In this document: piece by piece, positions 10,572 to 19,509 of the stretch | Numbering within the stretch: the stretch's first letter is position 1 | How the letters are laid out: each line of letters opens with the position of its first letter | Assembly: GCA_964594125.1 (NCBI GenBank) | Contig: CAZQLL010000019.1 | Coordinates: 29,241 to 93,240, forward strand | Direction: 5' to 3' | Source of the DNA: CAVRZJ01 sp964594125 | GTDB taxonomy: Bacteria > Acidobacteriota > Thermoanaerobaculia > Thermoanaerobaculales > Thermoanaerobaculaceae | Length of the DNA: 64,000 nt | Position numbers and translations under genes: made by a program | The notes under the pieces: generated by a model | What the model saw: the letters and a program-made list of their open reading frames with translations, nothing else | Databases searched by the model: none | What the model was told of the DNA's origin: nothing

Positions 10572-11972
10572 ATGAGCGAGCAGCCCGGGACACGAGCGAC
10601 CGGCGCCGTACGCGCCGCCCTCGACGAGATCAGCGGCACGATGCGCGCGTTCGTGCGCTCGCCGCGGGCGCTGTGGGGCGTCAACGTCCCGTACTTCCTC
10701 GAGGGGATCGCCTACTTCGGTGTTCTCACCCTGCTGATGAAGTACCTCTCCGAGAACATCGGTCTCGGCGACGTCCGCGCAGGCGTCGTCGTCTCGCTGT
10801 TCACCGGCGGGATCACGTTCGCGATGTTCTTCTTAGGCGAGCTCGGCGACCGCTGGGGGCTGCGCCGCACGATCCTGCTGGCGATCACGCTGCTCGGGGT
10901 GGGGCGCATCTTCATCACGCTCGCCGGCACGGCGGCCGGCGGCTCGCTCGCGTCTCCGGCGTTCCTGCTCACCGCGCTGTCGCTGGCGATCTGCGTGGTC
11001 GGCTTCGGCATCCTGCAGCCGGCGCTGTTCTCGGGCGTGAAGCAGTTCACCACGCCGGAGACCTCGGCGATGGCGTTCGCGGTGATCTACGGCCTCAACA
11101 ACCTCGGCGCCTTCACCGCCGGGCTCATGTCGCCGCAGATCCGGACCGCGGCGGCGCACGCCTTCCCGCCCAACGGGATCAACGGGGTGTTCGCCGTCTA
11201 CACCGCGATCACCTTCGCGTCGATCGCGATCACCGCGCTGATCCTCACCTCCGACACCGTGACCAGCACGCTCGCCGCAAGGCCGGAGCGCGCCGCCTCC
11301 GAGGCGAAGGCGAGCGCGACGATGGGGCCGCGCTTCTTCTCGCCGCGCTGGTTCGCCGAGCACCCGCTGCGCGACGCCCGCTTCGCGTTCTTCGTCTTCA
11401 TCCTCATCCCGGTGCAGACGCTGTTCGCGCACACCTGGCTGACGCTGCCGCTGTACATCAACCGCGCCTTCGTGCCGTGGGTGAGCTCGCGCTTCGAGCT
11501 GTTCGCCAACCTCTCCCCGCTGCTGGTGTTCGTGCTGGCGCCGCTGGTGGCGGCGGCGACCGCGCAGCGGGACGCGCTCAGGATGTGCCAGTGGGGGACG
11601 CTGGTGATGGCGCTGCCGACGTTCCTGCTCGCCCTCGGGCCGACGCCGGCGACGCTGTTCGCCTATATCGTGCTGATGACCATCGGCGAGTCGATGTGGC
11701 AGCCGCGCTTCTACGACTACATCACGAAGCTCGCGCCGCCCGGCAAGGCGGGCGCCTACGTCGGCATCGGCCAGCTCCCGTGGTTCCTCACCAAGCTGAT
11801 CACCGGGCTGTACGCAGGGTGGTTCCTGCAGCGCTACTGCCCGGCGGACGGACCGCGCGACACCGCGACGATGTGGCTGATCTACGCCGGCATCGCCATG
11901 ATGTCGCCGGTCGCGCTGTTCCTCACCCGCAACTGGCTGCGGGGCGGCGCCACCGGCGCCGCGGCGACGTAG
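10572..11972 (+). CDS. Major facilitator superfamily transporter
   Basis: The 466-residue polytopic protein has about 12 hydrophobic segments. The MFS loop 2-3 motif is seen as GELGDRWGLRR near residue 95. The first membrane segment has the E-x-x-x-Y-F-G-V-L pattern, reminiscent of proton-dependent oligopeptide transporters, but that assignment is tentative. The ATG at 10572 has GGGAG upstream. A candidate -10 box (TAGATT, about 10536) lies in the divergent promoter shared with the exported protein at 9.5-10.4 kb. It is followed after 22 bases by a peptidase gene, which suggests a peptide-use context. Confidence 0.8.
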   Translation: MSEQPGTRATGAVRAALDEISGTMRAFVRSPRALWGVNVPYFLEGIAYFGVLTLLMKYLSENIGLGDVRAGVVVSLFTGGITFAMFFLGELGDRWGLRRTILLAITLLGVGRIFITLAGTAAGGSLASPAFLLTALSLAICVVGFGILQPALFSGVKQFTTPETSAMAFAVIYGLNNLGAFTAGLMSPQIRTAAAHAFPPNGINGVFAVYTAITFASIAITALILTSDTVTSTLAARPERAASEAKASATMGPRFFSPRWFAEHPLRDARFAFFVFILIPVQTLFAHTWLTLPLYINRAFVPWVSSRFELFANLSPLLVFVLAPLVAAATAQRDALRMCQWGTLVMALPTFLLALGPTPATLFAYIVLMTIGESMWQPRFYDYITKLAPPGKAGAYVGIGQLPWFLTKLITGLYAGWFLQRYCPADGPRDTATMWLIYAGIAMMSPVALFLTRNWLRGGATGAAAT

Positions 11973-11994
11973 GATCGGCGAGGAGGTCGAGACG

Positions 11995-13176
11995 ATGCTC
12001 ATCGAGGAGAAGGTCGAGCAGGCGAAGCGGTTGCTGGCGGAGTTCGACGTCGACTGCTGGATCACGTTCGTGCGCGAGAGCGCGATCAACGGCGACCCGA
12101 CGCTGGTGTTCCTCGCCCCCGGCCACGTGACGTGGCACTCGGCGTTCGTCGTCGCGCGCGACGGCCGCACCCGCGCGATCGTCGGCCGCTACGACGTGCA
12201 GGCGATCGCCGACCTCGGGGTGTGGGACGACGTCGTCGGCTACGTCACCGGGATCCGCGAGCCGCTGCAGGAGCTCCTGCGCGCGCTCGACCCGCGCACG
12301 ATCGCGGTCAACTACTCGGAAGGCAGCGAGATCGCCGACGGGATCACCCACGGCATGTACCTCACGCTTTCCAAGCTGCTGGCGGAGGTCGGGATGGCCG
12401 ACCGCATCGTCTCGGCCGAGCCGATCGTCTCGGCGCTGCGCGAGCGCAAGACCGTCGCCGAGGTCGACGCCATGCGCGAGGCGATCCGCCACACCCAGGA
12501 GATCTACGCGCTGGTCGCCGGCTTCATCGCGCCGGGACGGATGGAGAAGGAGATCGCGGCGTTCGTCCACGGGGAGATCGCGCGCCGCGGCCTCGGCCAC
12601 GCCTGGGAGGAGGCCACCTGCCCGGCGGTGTTCACCGGTCCCGGCGGCGCCGAGGCGCACTACGCGCCGGGCGAGCGCCGTGTCGAGCGCGGGCACGTGC
12701 TCAACATGGACTTCGGCGTCAAGGTCGGCGACTACGTCTCCGACATGCAGCGCACGTTCTACGTGCTCGCCGACGACGAGACGCAGGCGCCGCCCGACGT
12801 GCAGCGCGGCTTCGACACCATCGTGCGCGCGATCGCCGAGGCGAAGCGCGCGATGCGCCCCGGCGTCGAGGGGCGGGAGGTCGACGCGGTGGCGCGCGGC
12901 ATCATCACCGGCGCCGGCTACGAGGAGTACCCGCACGCGCTCGGCCACCAGGTCGGCCGCTTCGCCCACGACGGCACTGCGCTGCTCGGGCCGACGTGGG
13001 AGAAGTACGCCGAGAAGCCGCACAAGAAGCTGCAGCCCGGGATGGTGTTCACGATCGAGCCGCGGCTGCCGGTGGCGGGGCGCGGGATCTGCACGATCGA
13101 GGAGATGGTGCTCGTCACCGAGACCGGCTGCGACTGGCTGTCGACGCCGCAGACCGAGCTGGTGCTGATTCGCTAG
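11995..13176 (+). CDS. M24-family metallopeptidase (Xaa-Pro aminopeptidase-like)
   Basis: The 393-residue protein has an N-terminal creatinase-like domain (about 1-150) and a C-terminal pita-bread domain. All five metal ligands are visible: Asp in NMDFGVK, Asp in SDMQRTF, His in ALGHQVGRFAHD, Glu in FTIEPRL and Glu in CTIEEMV. Such enzymes remove N-terminal residues next to proline. GAGGAGGTCGAG-type sequence upstream of the ATG supplies a ribosome site. It is probably co-transcribed with the MFS gene upstream and the epimerase downstream (10-base gap). Confidence 0.9.
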   Translation: MLIEEKVEQAKRLLAEFDVDCWITFVRESAINGDPTLVFLAPGHVTWHSAFVVARDGRTRAIVGRYDVQAIADLGVWDDVVGYVTGIREPLQELLRALDPRTIAVNYSEGSEIADGITHGMYLTLSKLLAEVGMADRIVSAEPIVSALRERKTVAEVDAMREAIRHTQEIYALVAGFIAPGRMEKEIAAFVHGEIARRGLGHAWEEATCPAVFTGPGGAEAHYAPGERRVERGHVLNMDFGVKVGDYVSDMQRTFYVLADDETQAPPDVQRGFDTIVRAIAEAKRAMRPGVEGREVDAVARGIITGAGYEEYPHALGHQVGRFAHDGTALLGPTWEKYAEKPHKKLQPGMVFTIEPRLPVAGRGICTIEEMVLVTETGCDWLSTPQTELVLIR

Positions 13177-13186
13177 GAGGCCCGCG

Positions 13187-14095
13187 ATGCGCATCCTCGT
13201 CAGCGGCGGCACCGGGCTCATCGGCGGCGCGCTCGTCGCGCGGCTGCGCGCCGCGGGCCACGCGGTCACGATCCTGACGCGGCGGGCCGCCGCCGGTCCC
13301 GATGCCATCACCTGGGACCCGGCGGCGGGGACGCTGGACGCCGCGGCGCTCGAGGGGCTCGACGCCGTCGTCCACCTCGCCGGCGAGAGCATCGGCACGG
13401 GACGCCTGAGCGCGGCGCGCAAGCGCGCGATCATGGACAGCCGCGCCGGCGGCACCCGCCTTCTGGCGACGACGCTCGCCGGCCTGCGTACGCCGCCCGC
13501 GGTGCTCGTCAGCGCCTCTGGGATCAACTACTACGGCAGCCGCGGCGACGAAGTGCTTCGCGAGGGCTCGCTCTCGGGGAAGGGCTTCCTCGCGGAGGTG
13601 TGCCGCGCCTGGGAAGGGGCGACGGCGCCCGCCGCCGCGGCCGGCATCCGCGTCGCGGTGCTGCGCATCGCGATGGTGCTCGCCGCCGAGGGCGGCGCGC
13701 TCGCGCGCATGCTGCCGCTGTTCCGCGCTGGCGGCGGCGGCCCGCTCGGTCCGGGCACGCAGTGGTGGAGCTGGATCACCCTCGGCGACCTCGTCGCGGC
13801 GATCGAGCGCGCGCTGGCCGACGAGACGCTCTCCGGTCCCGTGAACGCCGCCAGCCCGCAGCCGGTCACCAACCGCGAGTTCACGCGCGCCCTCGCGGCG
13901 GCGCTGCACCGGCCGGCGGTGCTGCCGGCGCCGGCGTTCGCGCTCCGCATGGCGCTCGGGTCACTCGCCGACGAGCTGCTGCTCGCCTCGATCCGCGTCG
14001 AGCCCGCGGCGCTCCTCGCGCGCGGGTTCCGATTCGCCGAGCCGGAGCTCGCCGGGGCGCTCGCGCGCGTGCTCGCGTCGGAACGGCCGCAATGA
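13187..14095 (+). CDS. TIGR01777-family NAD(P)-dependent epimerase (YfcH-like)
   Basis: The 302-residue protein is an atypical short-chain dehydrogenase. The Rossmann motif is VSGGTGLIGGALV at residues 5-17. The family signatures HLAGESI and SASGINYYGSRGDE follow. The catalytic Tyr lies in NYYG. The C-terminus has the DUF1731-like P-x-F-x-L-x-x-x-x-G region (PAPAFALRMALGSLADELL). The natural substrate of this family is unsettled. The stop overlaps the next gene's start (ATGA). Confidence 0.88.
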   Translation: MRILVSGGTGLIGGALVARLRAAGHAVTILTRRAAAGPDAITWDPAAGTLDAAALEGLDAVVHLAGESIGTGRLSAARKRAIMDSRAGGTRLLATTLAGLRTPPAVLVSASGINYYGSRGDEVLREGSLSGKGFLAEVCRAWEGATAPAAAAGIRVAVLRIAMVLAAEGGALARMLPLFRAGGGGPLGPGTQWWSWITLGDLVAAIERALADETLSGPVNAASPQPVTNREFTRALAAALHRPAVLPAPAFALRMALGSLADELLLASIRVEPAALLARGFRFAEPELAGALARVLASERPQ

Positions 14096-14871
14096 CCTCG
14101 CTCGCGCTCGGTCTCGCGGTCATGGTCGCCGTGATGGCCGGCCTGTGGCTGGTGCAGCGCCGCACCGCCAATGCCGGCTGGGTCGACGTCGGGTGGTCGG
14201 CCGGCGTCGGCATCGTCGGCGCCCTCGCTGCGGCGCTCGGCGCCGGGTGGCCCGCCCGCCGCCTCCTGGTCGGCGCGATGATCGCGCTGTGGTCGCTGCG
14301 CCTCGCGGCCTACATCCTGCGGCGCGTGCTCTCCGAGCCGGAGGACGGCCGCTACACCCGGCTGCGCGAGGAGTGGGGCGCCGCCGCGCAGCGCCGTCTC
14401 TTCGTGTTCTATCAGGCGCAGGCGGTGCTCGCGGTGCTGTTCGCGCTGCCCGTCTGGGTGGCCGCCGCCGACCCGCGCCACGGCTGGGGCGCACGCGACG
14501 TCACCGCCGTCCTCGTCTGGCTCGTCGCGGTCGCCGGCGAGAGCCTCGCCGACCGCCAGCTCGCGCGCTTCCGCTCGGACCCGGGCAACCGCGGCCGCAC
14601 CTGCGCCGCCGGCCTGTGGCGCTACTCCCGCCACCCGAACTACTTCTTCGAGTGGGTGCACTGGTGGGCGTACGTCGTGCTGGCGGCCGGCGCGCCGTGG
14701 TGGTGGCTCACCCTCGCCGGGCCGGCGCTGATGCTGTTCTTCCTCCTCAAGGTCACCGGCGTGCCCGCCACCGAGGCGCGCGCCCTGCTGTCCCGGCCCG
14801 ACTACGCGGAGTACCAGCGGACGACGAGCGCGTTCATTCCGTGGTTCCCGCGCCGCAGGAGCGGGCCCTAG
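14092..14871 (+). CDS. DUF1295-family membrane protein (steroid 5-alpha-reductase-like)
   Basis: This 259-residue integral membrane protein has about six hydrophobic segments. The family signature is present as GLWRYSRHPNYFFEW, with the C-terminal E-x-x-L-L-x-R-P-x-Y-x-x-Y-Q-x-x-x-S-x-F-x-P-W-F-P pattern. Related proteins are membrane reductases or methyltransferase-like enzymes acting on lipids. The precise reaction is not known. It overlaps the epimerase gene by 4 bases and ends 2 bases before the convergent DUF1232 gene. Confidence 0.88.
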   Translation: MTSLALGLAVMVAVMAGLWLVQRRTANAGWVDVGWSAGVGIVGALAAALGAGWPARRLLVGAMIALWSLRLAAYILRRVLSEPEDGRYTRLREEWGAAAQRRLFVFYQAQAVLAVLFALPVWVAAADPRHGWGARDVTAVLVWLVAVAGESLADRQLARFRSDPGNRGRTCAAGLWRYSRHPNYFFEWVHWWAYVVLAAGAPWWWLTLAGPALMLFFLLKVTGVPATEARALLSRPDYAEYQRTTSAFIPWFPRRRSGP

Positions 14872-14873
14872 AG

Positions 14874-15332
14874 TTACGCCGGCGCCCAGGTGCGCAGGCG
14901 GTCGCAGATCTCGCCGCCGACGAGGTCGCTGGCGGCGTCGAGGATCGCCCGCGCGATCGCCAGCGGGTCGCCGTCGCGGCGCCAGCGGGAGCGCAGGGCG
15001 TCGGCGCCGGCCGCCGCGCCGAGGCGCTCGACCAGGTAGGCGGCGAGCACGAGGTCGTCGCGGTAGCCGGCGGTGCCGACGACGCCCTCCGGGATGAGGT
15101 CGAACGGCGCCACGATGTACTTCAGTGCGCTGCGCACGGCGGTGCGCTCGCGCGCCTCGACGGCGGGGTCGAGCGACAGCTCGGCGAGCAGCAGGAACAG
15201 GTCGGGCAGGTGGCGGTAGAGGAAGGCGCAGGGGAAGCGCTCCGCCTCCGCGGAGGCGAGCCACTGCTCCACCCGTCGCTGCAGTACCGTCGTGAACGAA
15301 CCGAGCTCGCCGTCGTCGCCTGCCACGTTCAT
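14874..15332 (-). CDS. DUF1232 / YkvA-like protein
   Basis: The protein is about 152 residues. The DUF1232 core is visible as ALKYIVAPFDLIPEGVVGTAG, then YRDDLVLAAYLVERL, the conserved short hydrophobic D-L-I-P-E segment. The ATG at 15332 was chosen because GAGGGA lies 12 bases upstream and the sequence further up loses protein-like character. An in-frame ATG at 15413 would add 27 residues. The function of this family is unknown. The roughly 270 bases between this start and the DapA-like gene hold nothing I can identify. Confidence 0.7.
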   Translation of the reverse strand: MNVAGDDGELGSFTTVLQRRVEQWLASAEAERFPCAFLYRHLPDLFLLLAELSLDPAVEARERTAVRSALKYIVAPFDLIPEGVVGTAGYRDDLVLAAYLVERLGAAAGADALRSRWRRDGDPLAIARAILDAASDLVGGEICDRLRTWAPA

Positions 15333-15599
15333 CGTCGCAATCCGTCCCTCGGCGCCCGCGCCGGCGCGCGTCGCGCACCAATGGTAGACCCGCTCCCCGG
15401 TGGTGTGGCTCATCGCTGATGGTATACGCGGCGTCCGCCGCCGGGTTTTCCCGCGCCGGCCGTGCGCCGCGCCGGCGGGCGGTGGCGCGCGCGGGCGCGG
15501 TGTGCGGGCCGGCGGGGACGCCGCCACTCCCGCCTCGGCGGGAGCGCCCGCCTCCCCCCAAGAACAGCGCCCGCGCGGCCCCCGCTCAGGCAGGCTCGC

Positions 15600-16505
15600 T
15601 CACAGCGCGATCGCCGCGATGTCGCCCTGCGCGGCCAGGGCGGTCAAGCACTCGCGCACGGCGGCGCGCTCGCCCGGACCGAGCGGCAGGAGCGGCGCAC
15701 GCACCGGTCCCCCGGCGAGGCCGCGCTCGTCCATCCCGGTCTTGACGCCGGCGACGCCGAGCCTGCCGACGATGAGGTCGGCGGCGGCGAGCAGACGCTG
15801 CTGCAGCGCGATCGCGGCCTCGGTGCGGCCGGCGCGCTGCAGCTCGAACAGCGCCACGCACGGCTCGGGCGCGACATCGGCGAGCGCGAGGATCCCGCCG
15901 ACCGCGCCCGCCGCGAGCGCCGCGTGGATCACCGAGGCGTTGCCGCACAGCACCCGGAACATCGGCGGCACGGCCGCGAGGACGGCGGCGAGCCAGGCGA
16001 GGTCGCCCGAGCTGTCCTTGAGCCCGGCGATGTTCGGATGCTGCGCCAGGCGGGCGACGGCGGCCGGCGGGATCGTCACGCCGGTGAACTGCGGCACGTT
16101 GTACAGCAGCACCGGGCGCCGTGCGGCGTCGGCCACCGCGGTGTAGTGGCGGACGAGCGCCTCCTCGCTCATCTGGGCGCGGAAGTAGCTTGGCGTGACC
16201 ACCAGCAGCGCGTCGGCGCCGCACTCGGCGGCGGCGGAGGCGAGGCGGATGGTGGCGGCGGTGCTCTCCAGGCCGACGCCGGCGATCATCGTCCGATCGC
16301 CTGGGATCGCCGCCCGCGCCGCCCGCAGCACCGCGAGGCGTTCGCCGTCGTCGAGCAGCGCCGCTTCGCCGGTCGAGCCGAGGACGAGGTAGCCGGCAAG
16401 CCGGTGGCGCTGGTAGCGGGCGATGTTGGCGGCGAGCAGGTCGGCAGCCAAGCGCCCGTCGACGAACGGCGTGGTCAGCGGCGGGTAGATCCCGGCGAGG
16501 TTCAA
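15600..16505 (-). CDS. DapA / N-acetylneuraminate lyase superfamily aldolase
   Basis: The 301-residue protein is a Schiff-base class I aldolase of the dihydrodipicolinate synthase family. It opens GIYPPLTTPF, has the GSTGE loop near residue 44, the catalytic-triad tyrosine in YNVP and the Schiff-base lysine in GLKDSS near residue 165. Members include DapA, NanA, KDG aldolase and hydroxyproline-pathway lyases. Next to a FAD amino-acid-type oxidoreductase, a role in amino-acid or proline-derivative breakdown is more likely than lysine synthesis. That is inference. Confidence 0.85.
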   Translation of the reverse strand: MNLAGIYPPLTTPFVDGRLAADLLAANIARYQRHRLAGYLVLGSTGEAALLDDGERLAVLRAARAAIPGDRTMIAGVGLESTAATIRLASAAAECGADALLVVTPSYFRAQMSEEALVRHYTAVADAARRPVLLYNVPQFTGVTIPPAAVARLAQHPNIAGLKDSSGDLAWLAAVLAAVPPMFRVLCGNASVIHAALAAGAVGGILALADVAPEPCVALFELQRAGRTEAAIALQQRLLAAADLIVGRLGVAGVKTGMDERGLAGGPVRAPLLPLGPGERAAVRECLTALAAQGDIAAIAL

Positions 16506-16527
16506 CGGGTCACCTCCGTGCGGAAGC

Positions 16528-17685
16528 TCACAGCACCATTGTCTCGCGGATCGCGGCGCCGCGCGCGAAGCGGTCGAGGGCCAGCGGCGCGATGTCGACG
16601 GTGGTGGCGCGGCCGCGGGCGATCAGCTCGGCGATGCAGCGTCCCGTCGCGGGCGAGTGCATGACGCCGTGGCCGGAGAAGCCGTTGGCGAGGATGAACC
16701 CCGGCGCGCCCGGCGCCTCGCCGAGGATCGCGTGGTGGTCCGGCGACACCTCGTACAGCCCGGCCCAGCTCCGGCGGTGATCGACGCCGGCCTCGGCGAC
16801 CGCGGGGAAGCGCCCGATCAGCGGCTCAGCGACGCGCTCGACGAACGCCGGGTCGTAGGTGGTGTCGAACCCGGGCGGCTCGTCGGGCGGCGAGTGCGCG
16901 ATCAGCACGCGGTCGCCCTCGCGGCGGAGCAGCACGCCGGAGTCGGCGTCGATCGTCATCGGGATCTCGCGCGGCAGCGCGGCGCACGGCCCGGAGACGA
17001 GGACGTGCCGCCGCACCGGCACGACCGGCAGGTCGATGCCGGCCATGGCGGCGACCCGCGCCGCCCACGGCCCGGCGGCGTTGACCACCACGCCCGCCTC
17101 GGCGCGGCCGGCGGCGGTGGCGAGACGCCAGCCGCCGCCGGGAAGCGCGTCGAGCCCCAGCACCTCGGCGCCGTAGCGCACGCTGGCGCCGGCGGCCAGC
17201 GCACGCGACAGGAACCAGTTGGCCAGCCCGCCGGGGTCGATGAACCCGTCGCGCGGCCCGAACGTGCCGCCGACGATGCAGCCGCCCTCGGCGTACGGCG
17301 CGCGCCGGCGGACACCCGCGGCGTCGAGCAGCTCGACGGCGACGCCGCGCCCGCGCTGCAGCGCGACCGCCCCGGCCATCGCGGCCAGGCGCCGCTCGTC
17401 GCCGGTGAGGAACAAGTACCCCGCCTTGCGGTACACCGGAGGGTCGCCGATCTCGGGCGCGAGCGCATCGAGGATGTCCATAGCCGCCAGCGACATCGCG
17501 ATGTTCACCGGGGTGGTGAACTGGGCGCGGATGCCGCCGTTGGCCTTCGCGGTGGAGCCGGTCCCGGGCAGCGCCTCGCGCTCGAGCAGGAGAACGTCGC
17601 GCTCGCCGAGCGCAGTCAGGTTGTACGCGATCGCACAGCCGACCACGCCCGCGCCGACGATGACGACGTTGTGTCCTTCCATCAT
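16528..17685 (-). CDS. FAD-dependent oxidoreductase, DAO family (sarcosine/glycine/D-amino-acid oxidase-like)
   Basis: The 385-residue flavoprotein has the N-terminal dinucleotide motif VVIVGAGVVGCAIAYNL and the adenine-binding acid at the end of the second strand (LLLERE). The C-terminus has the expected GFSGHGVMHSPATG FAD contact. Tandem ATGs at 17685 and 17682 are both possible starts, and no clear ribosome site is seen. It is 22 bases upstream of the DapA-like gene on the same strand, probably one transcript for degrading an amino acid such as a hydroxyproline isomer. Confidence 0.85.
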   Translation of the reverse strand: MMEGHNVVIVGAGVVGCAIAYNLTALGERDVLLLEREALPGTGSTAKANGGIRAQFTTPVNIAMSLAAMDILDALAPEIGDPPVYRKAGYLFLTGDERRLAAMAGAVALQRGRGVAVELLDAAGVRRRAPYAEGGCIVGGTFGPRDGFIDPGGLANWFLSRALAAGASVRYGAEVLGLDALPGGGWRLATAAGRAEAGVVVNAAGPWAARVAAMAGIDLPVVPVRRHVLVSGPCAALPREIPMTIDADSGVLLRREGDRVLIAHSPPDEPPGFDTTYDPAFVERVAEPLIGRFPAVAEAGVDHRRSWAGLYEVSPDHHAILGEAPGAPGFILANGFSGHGVMHSPATGRCIAELIARGRATTVDIAPLALDRFARGAAIRETMVL

Positions 17686-17827
17686 GACGAGTGTGCAGGA
17701 TAGCAAGGGCCCGTTGCGTCGTCCGTGCCGTGCGACCGCCGCGAGCATGTTGCTTGCGGGTCGGCGAGGGACGAAGCTCTTGTCGCGCGGGAATCCCCTC
17801 GCATCCGGAAGCGGCAGACGTACCTGT

Positions 17828-18036
17828 GCGGGGAGATGTGGGGCCGGCTCTCCGCGCCGACCGGTTCAAGCCTGCAGGACCGCACCAGCGCGCGCCCACG
17901 CGCGCCCCAAACCCGCGCTCCCTGCTGACGACGGTCCGCGGGGAGATGTGGGGCCGGCGCTCCGCGCCGACTGGTTCAAGCCTGCAACACTGCACCAGAG
18001 CGCGCCGAGCGCGCGCCCCACACCCGCGCTCCCTGA
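17828..18036. repeat. Two tandem copies of a ~110-base structured intergenic repeat
   Basis: Copies begin at about 17828 and 17938 with a 110-base offset. In copy 2 an outer stem TGTGGGGC/GCCCCACA (17947-17954 with 18015-18022) encloses three stems. They are CGGCGC-TCC-GCGCCG, CTGGT/ACCAG (17971-17975 with 17994-17998), and GCGCGC-CGA-GCGCGC. Copy 1 keeps the same layout with changed bases and loops. The 359-base gap 17686-18044 holds no credible gene. It could be a REP-type element or a structured RNA. Confidence 0.75.
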
Positions 18037-18044
18037 AGCGAGCG

Positions 18045-19328
18045 CTACAGCGTGACCAGGTCGGCGCCCTGCGCGATGCCCAGCGGCGAATACCCCGTGT
18101 ACCCCGGGAACACCTGCGACAGATACGGGTTGCGGAAGCGCCGGACGACGAGCTCGGCGAGCACGCGACGATAGTCGGTGGTGACCGCAACGTCGGCGCC
18201 GTCGTACAGCGCGTCGGGAGCGAGCCCCGGCCAGGCGCCGTACAGGCCGCCGTTGACGCTGCCGCCGAGCACCACGATCGGGAACCCGTGCCCGTGGTCG
18301 GTGCCGCGGTCGGCGTTCTCGCGCACCCGCCGACCGAACTCGGAAAGCACGACGACGGTGACGTGGGCGGAGAGGGGGTCGGCGACGCTGTCGTCGAGGT
18401 CGCGGTAGAACGCCGCCATCGCACCGGCAAGGTCGCCGGTGATGTCGGCGAAGTAGCCGCCGGCGCCGTACGCCTGGTTCTCGTGGGTGTCCCAGCCGCC
18501 GCGGTCGATGGTCACCGCGCGCAGGCCGACGCCGAGGCGGACGATCTGCGCGATCATCCGCATGTGGCGGCCGAAGTCGGTGTCCGGGTAGACGGCGCCG
18601 TTGGCCGGCGGCACGTCGTCGCCGGCGAACGCCTCGATGAGGTCCATCGCGTTCATCGACTGGATGCCGGCGAGGTGGACGGCGGTGTTGCCGCGGGAGT
18701 ACAGGCGCCGTAGCGCCAGCCGCTGGGCGTCGCGCCACAGCCACGGCCCGGCGCCGATGTCGAAGTCGTCGGGGTTGTCCATGGAGACCGTCTGGTGGTC
18801 GCCGAGCAGCGACGACGGCTGCGCATTGCCGACCGCCAGCGAGGGCATCAGCGCCGTGGCCGGCGCGGCGGGTGAGGTGCGCAGCAGCCGGGTGATCCAG
18901 CCGGTGGAGATCGCGCGCGTGCCGGGAGTGCCGAGCTCCATGAACTCCTGCGCATCGAAGTGGCTGCGGGTGTCGACGTGCATGCCGCAGGCGTGCACGA
19001 TCGCCACCTTGCCGCCCTGGAACAGCGTGTGCAGCGGTGCGGCGGCGGCATTGAGGCCGAACCCGCTGCCGAGCGGCAGCAGGGCCCCGTCGCCGGATAC
19101 CGGCAGCGCGAGCACCGGCCGCGCCGCGACGTAGTGGCCGCGGTCGGCGCCGTCGGTCGGCGCGACCAGGCTCAGGAGGTCGGCGCCGCCGCGCAGGAAG
19201 ATCGTCACCAGCACCTCGCGCGAGGCGTCGGGGTCGCCGAACGCCGCGAACGAGAGGCGCGAGCCGGCCATCGCGGCGATCGCCGCCGAGCATCCCACCA
19301 TGAAGCCGCGTCGGGTCGTCTGGGGCAT
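18045..19328 (-). CDS. DUF1501 protein with twin-arginine signal
   Basis: The 427-residue exported protein begins with a Tat signal (TTRRGFMVG followed by a hydrophobic run to SFA). The mature protein shows the DUF1501 alkaline-phosphatase-like layout: IFLRGGADLLSLV near the start, HACGMH, DRGGWDTHENQ, and VLSEFGRRVRENAD with DHGHGFP as putative metal-site segments. It pairs with the upstream DUF1800 gene on the same strand, a very common but functionally unresolved partnership. The two are separated by a block of hairpins. Confidence 0.9.
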   Translation of the reverse strand: MPQTTRRGFMVGCSAAIAAMAGSRLSFAAFGDPDASREVLVTIFLRGGADLLSLVAPTDGADRGHYVAARPVLALPVSGDGALLPLGSGFGLNAAAAPLHTLFQGGKVAIVHACGMHVDTRSHFDAQEFMELGTPGTRAISTGWITRLLRTSPAAPATALMPSLAVGNAQPSSLLGDHQTVSMDNPDDFDIGAGPWLWRDAQRLALRRLYSRGNTAVHLAGIQSMNAMDLIEAFAGDDVPPANGAVYPDTDFGRHMRMIAQIVRLGVGLRAVTIDRGGWDTHENQAYGAGGYFADITGDLAGAMAAFYRDLDDSVADPLSAHVTVVVLSEFGRRVRENADRGTDHGHGFPIVVLGGSVNGGLYGAWPGLAPDALYDGADVAVTTDYRRVLAELVVRRFRNPYLSQVFPGYTGYSPLGIAQGADLVTL

Positions 19329-19344
19329 GTCCGTTCTCCCTGCC

Positions 19345-19509
19345 GTCAGAGCTTGTGAAGAGAGCTCTTCACAAGCTCTGACCCACCTTTTCAGGGGCGG
19401 GCCGCCGCCCGCCCCTCGCCCGCGAAGCAAGTTCGCGGGCTTCACCTCACCCGCCGCCGCGCCTGCGGCGCGGTGCTGAGAGCTCGTGGTTTCCTCACAA
19501 GCTCTCAGC
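19345..19509. repeat. Block of five consecutive hairpins between the DUF1800 and DUF1501 genes
   Basis: The 176-base gap is almost filled by inverted repeats. (1) 19345-19382, an 18-base stem GTCAGAGCTTGTGAAGAG with only two central bases. (2) 19394-19415, stem GGGGCGGGC. (3) 19419-19439, stem CCCGCGAA with 5-base loop. (4) 19457-19473, stem CCGCGCC. (5) 19475-19509, ends GCTGAGAGCT/AGCTCTCAGC, overlapping the DUF1800 stop. Hairpins 1 and 5 share CACAAGCTCT. This is probably a mobile or REP-like mosaic repeat and may also shape mRNA decay. Confidence 0.75.

Noticed and set aside
17940..18025. Possible tRNA, because of the GGTTCAAGCC segment and four-stem layout
   Set aside because: Stem lengths, the 18-base loop and the lack of an anticodon arm and acceptor end do not fit a tRNA.
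17691..18430. Frames across the tandem repeat that could encode small proteins containing GEMWGR and SAPTGSSLQ-like repeats
   Set aside because: They follow the repeat in any frame, are not preceded by ribosome sites, and the conserved feature is pairing of stems, not a protein.
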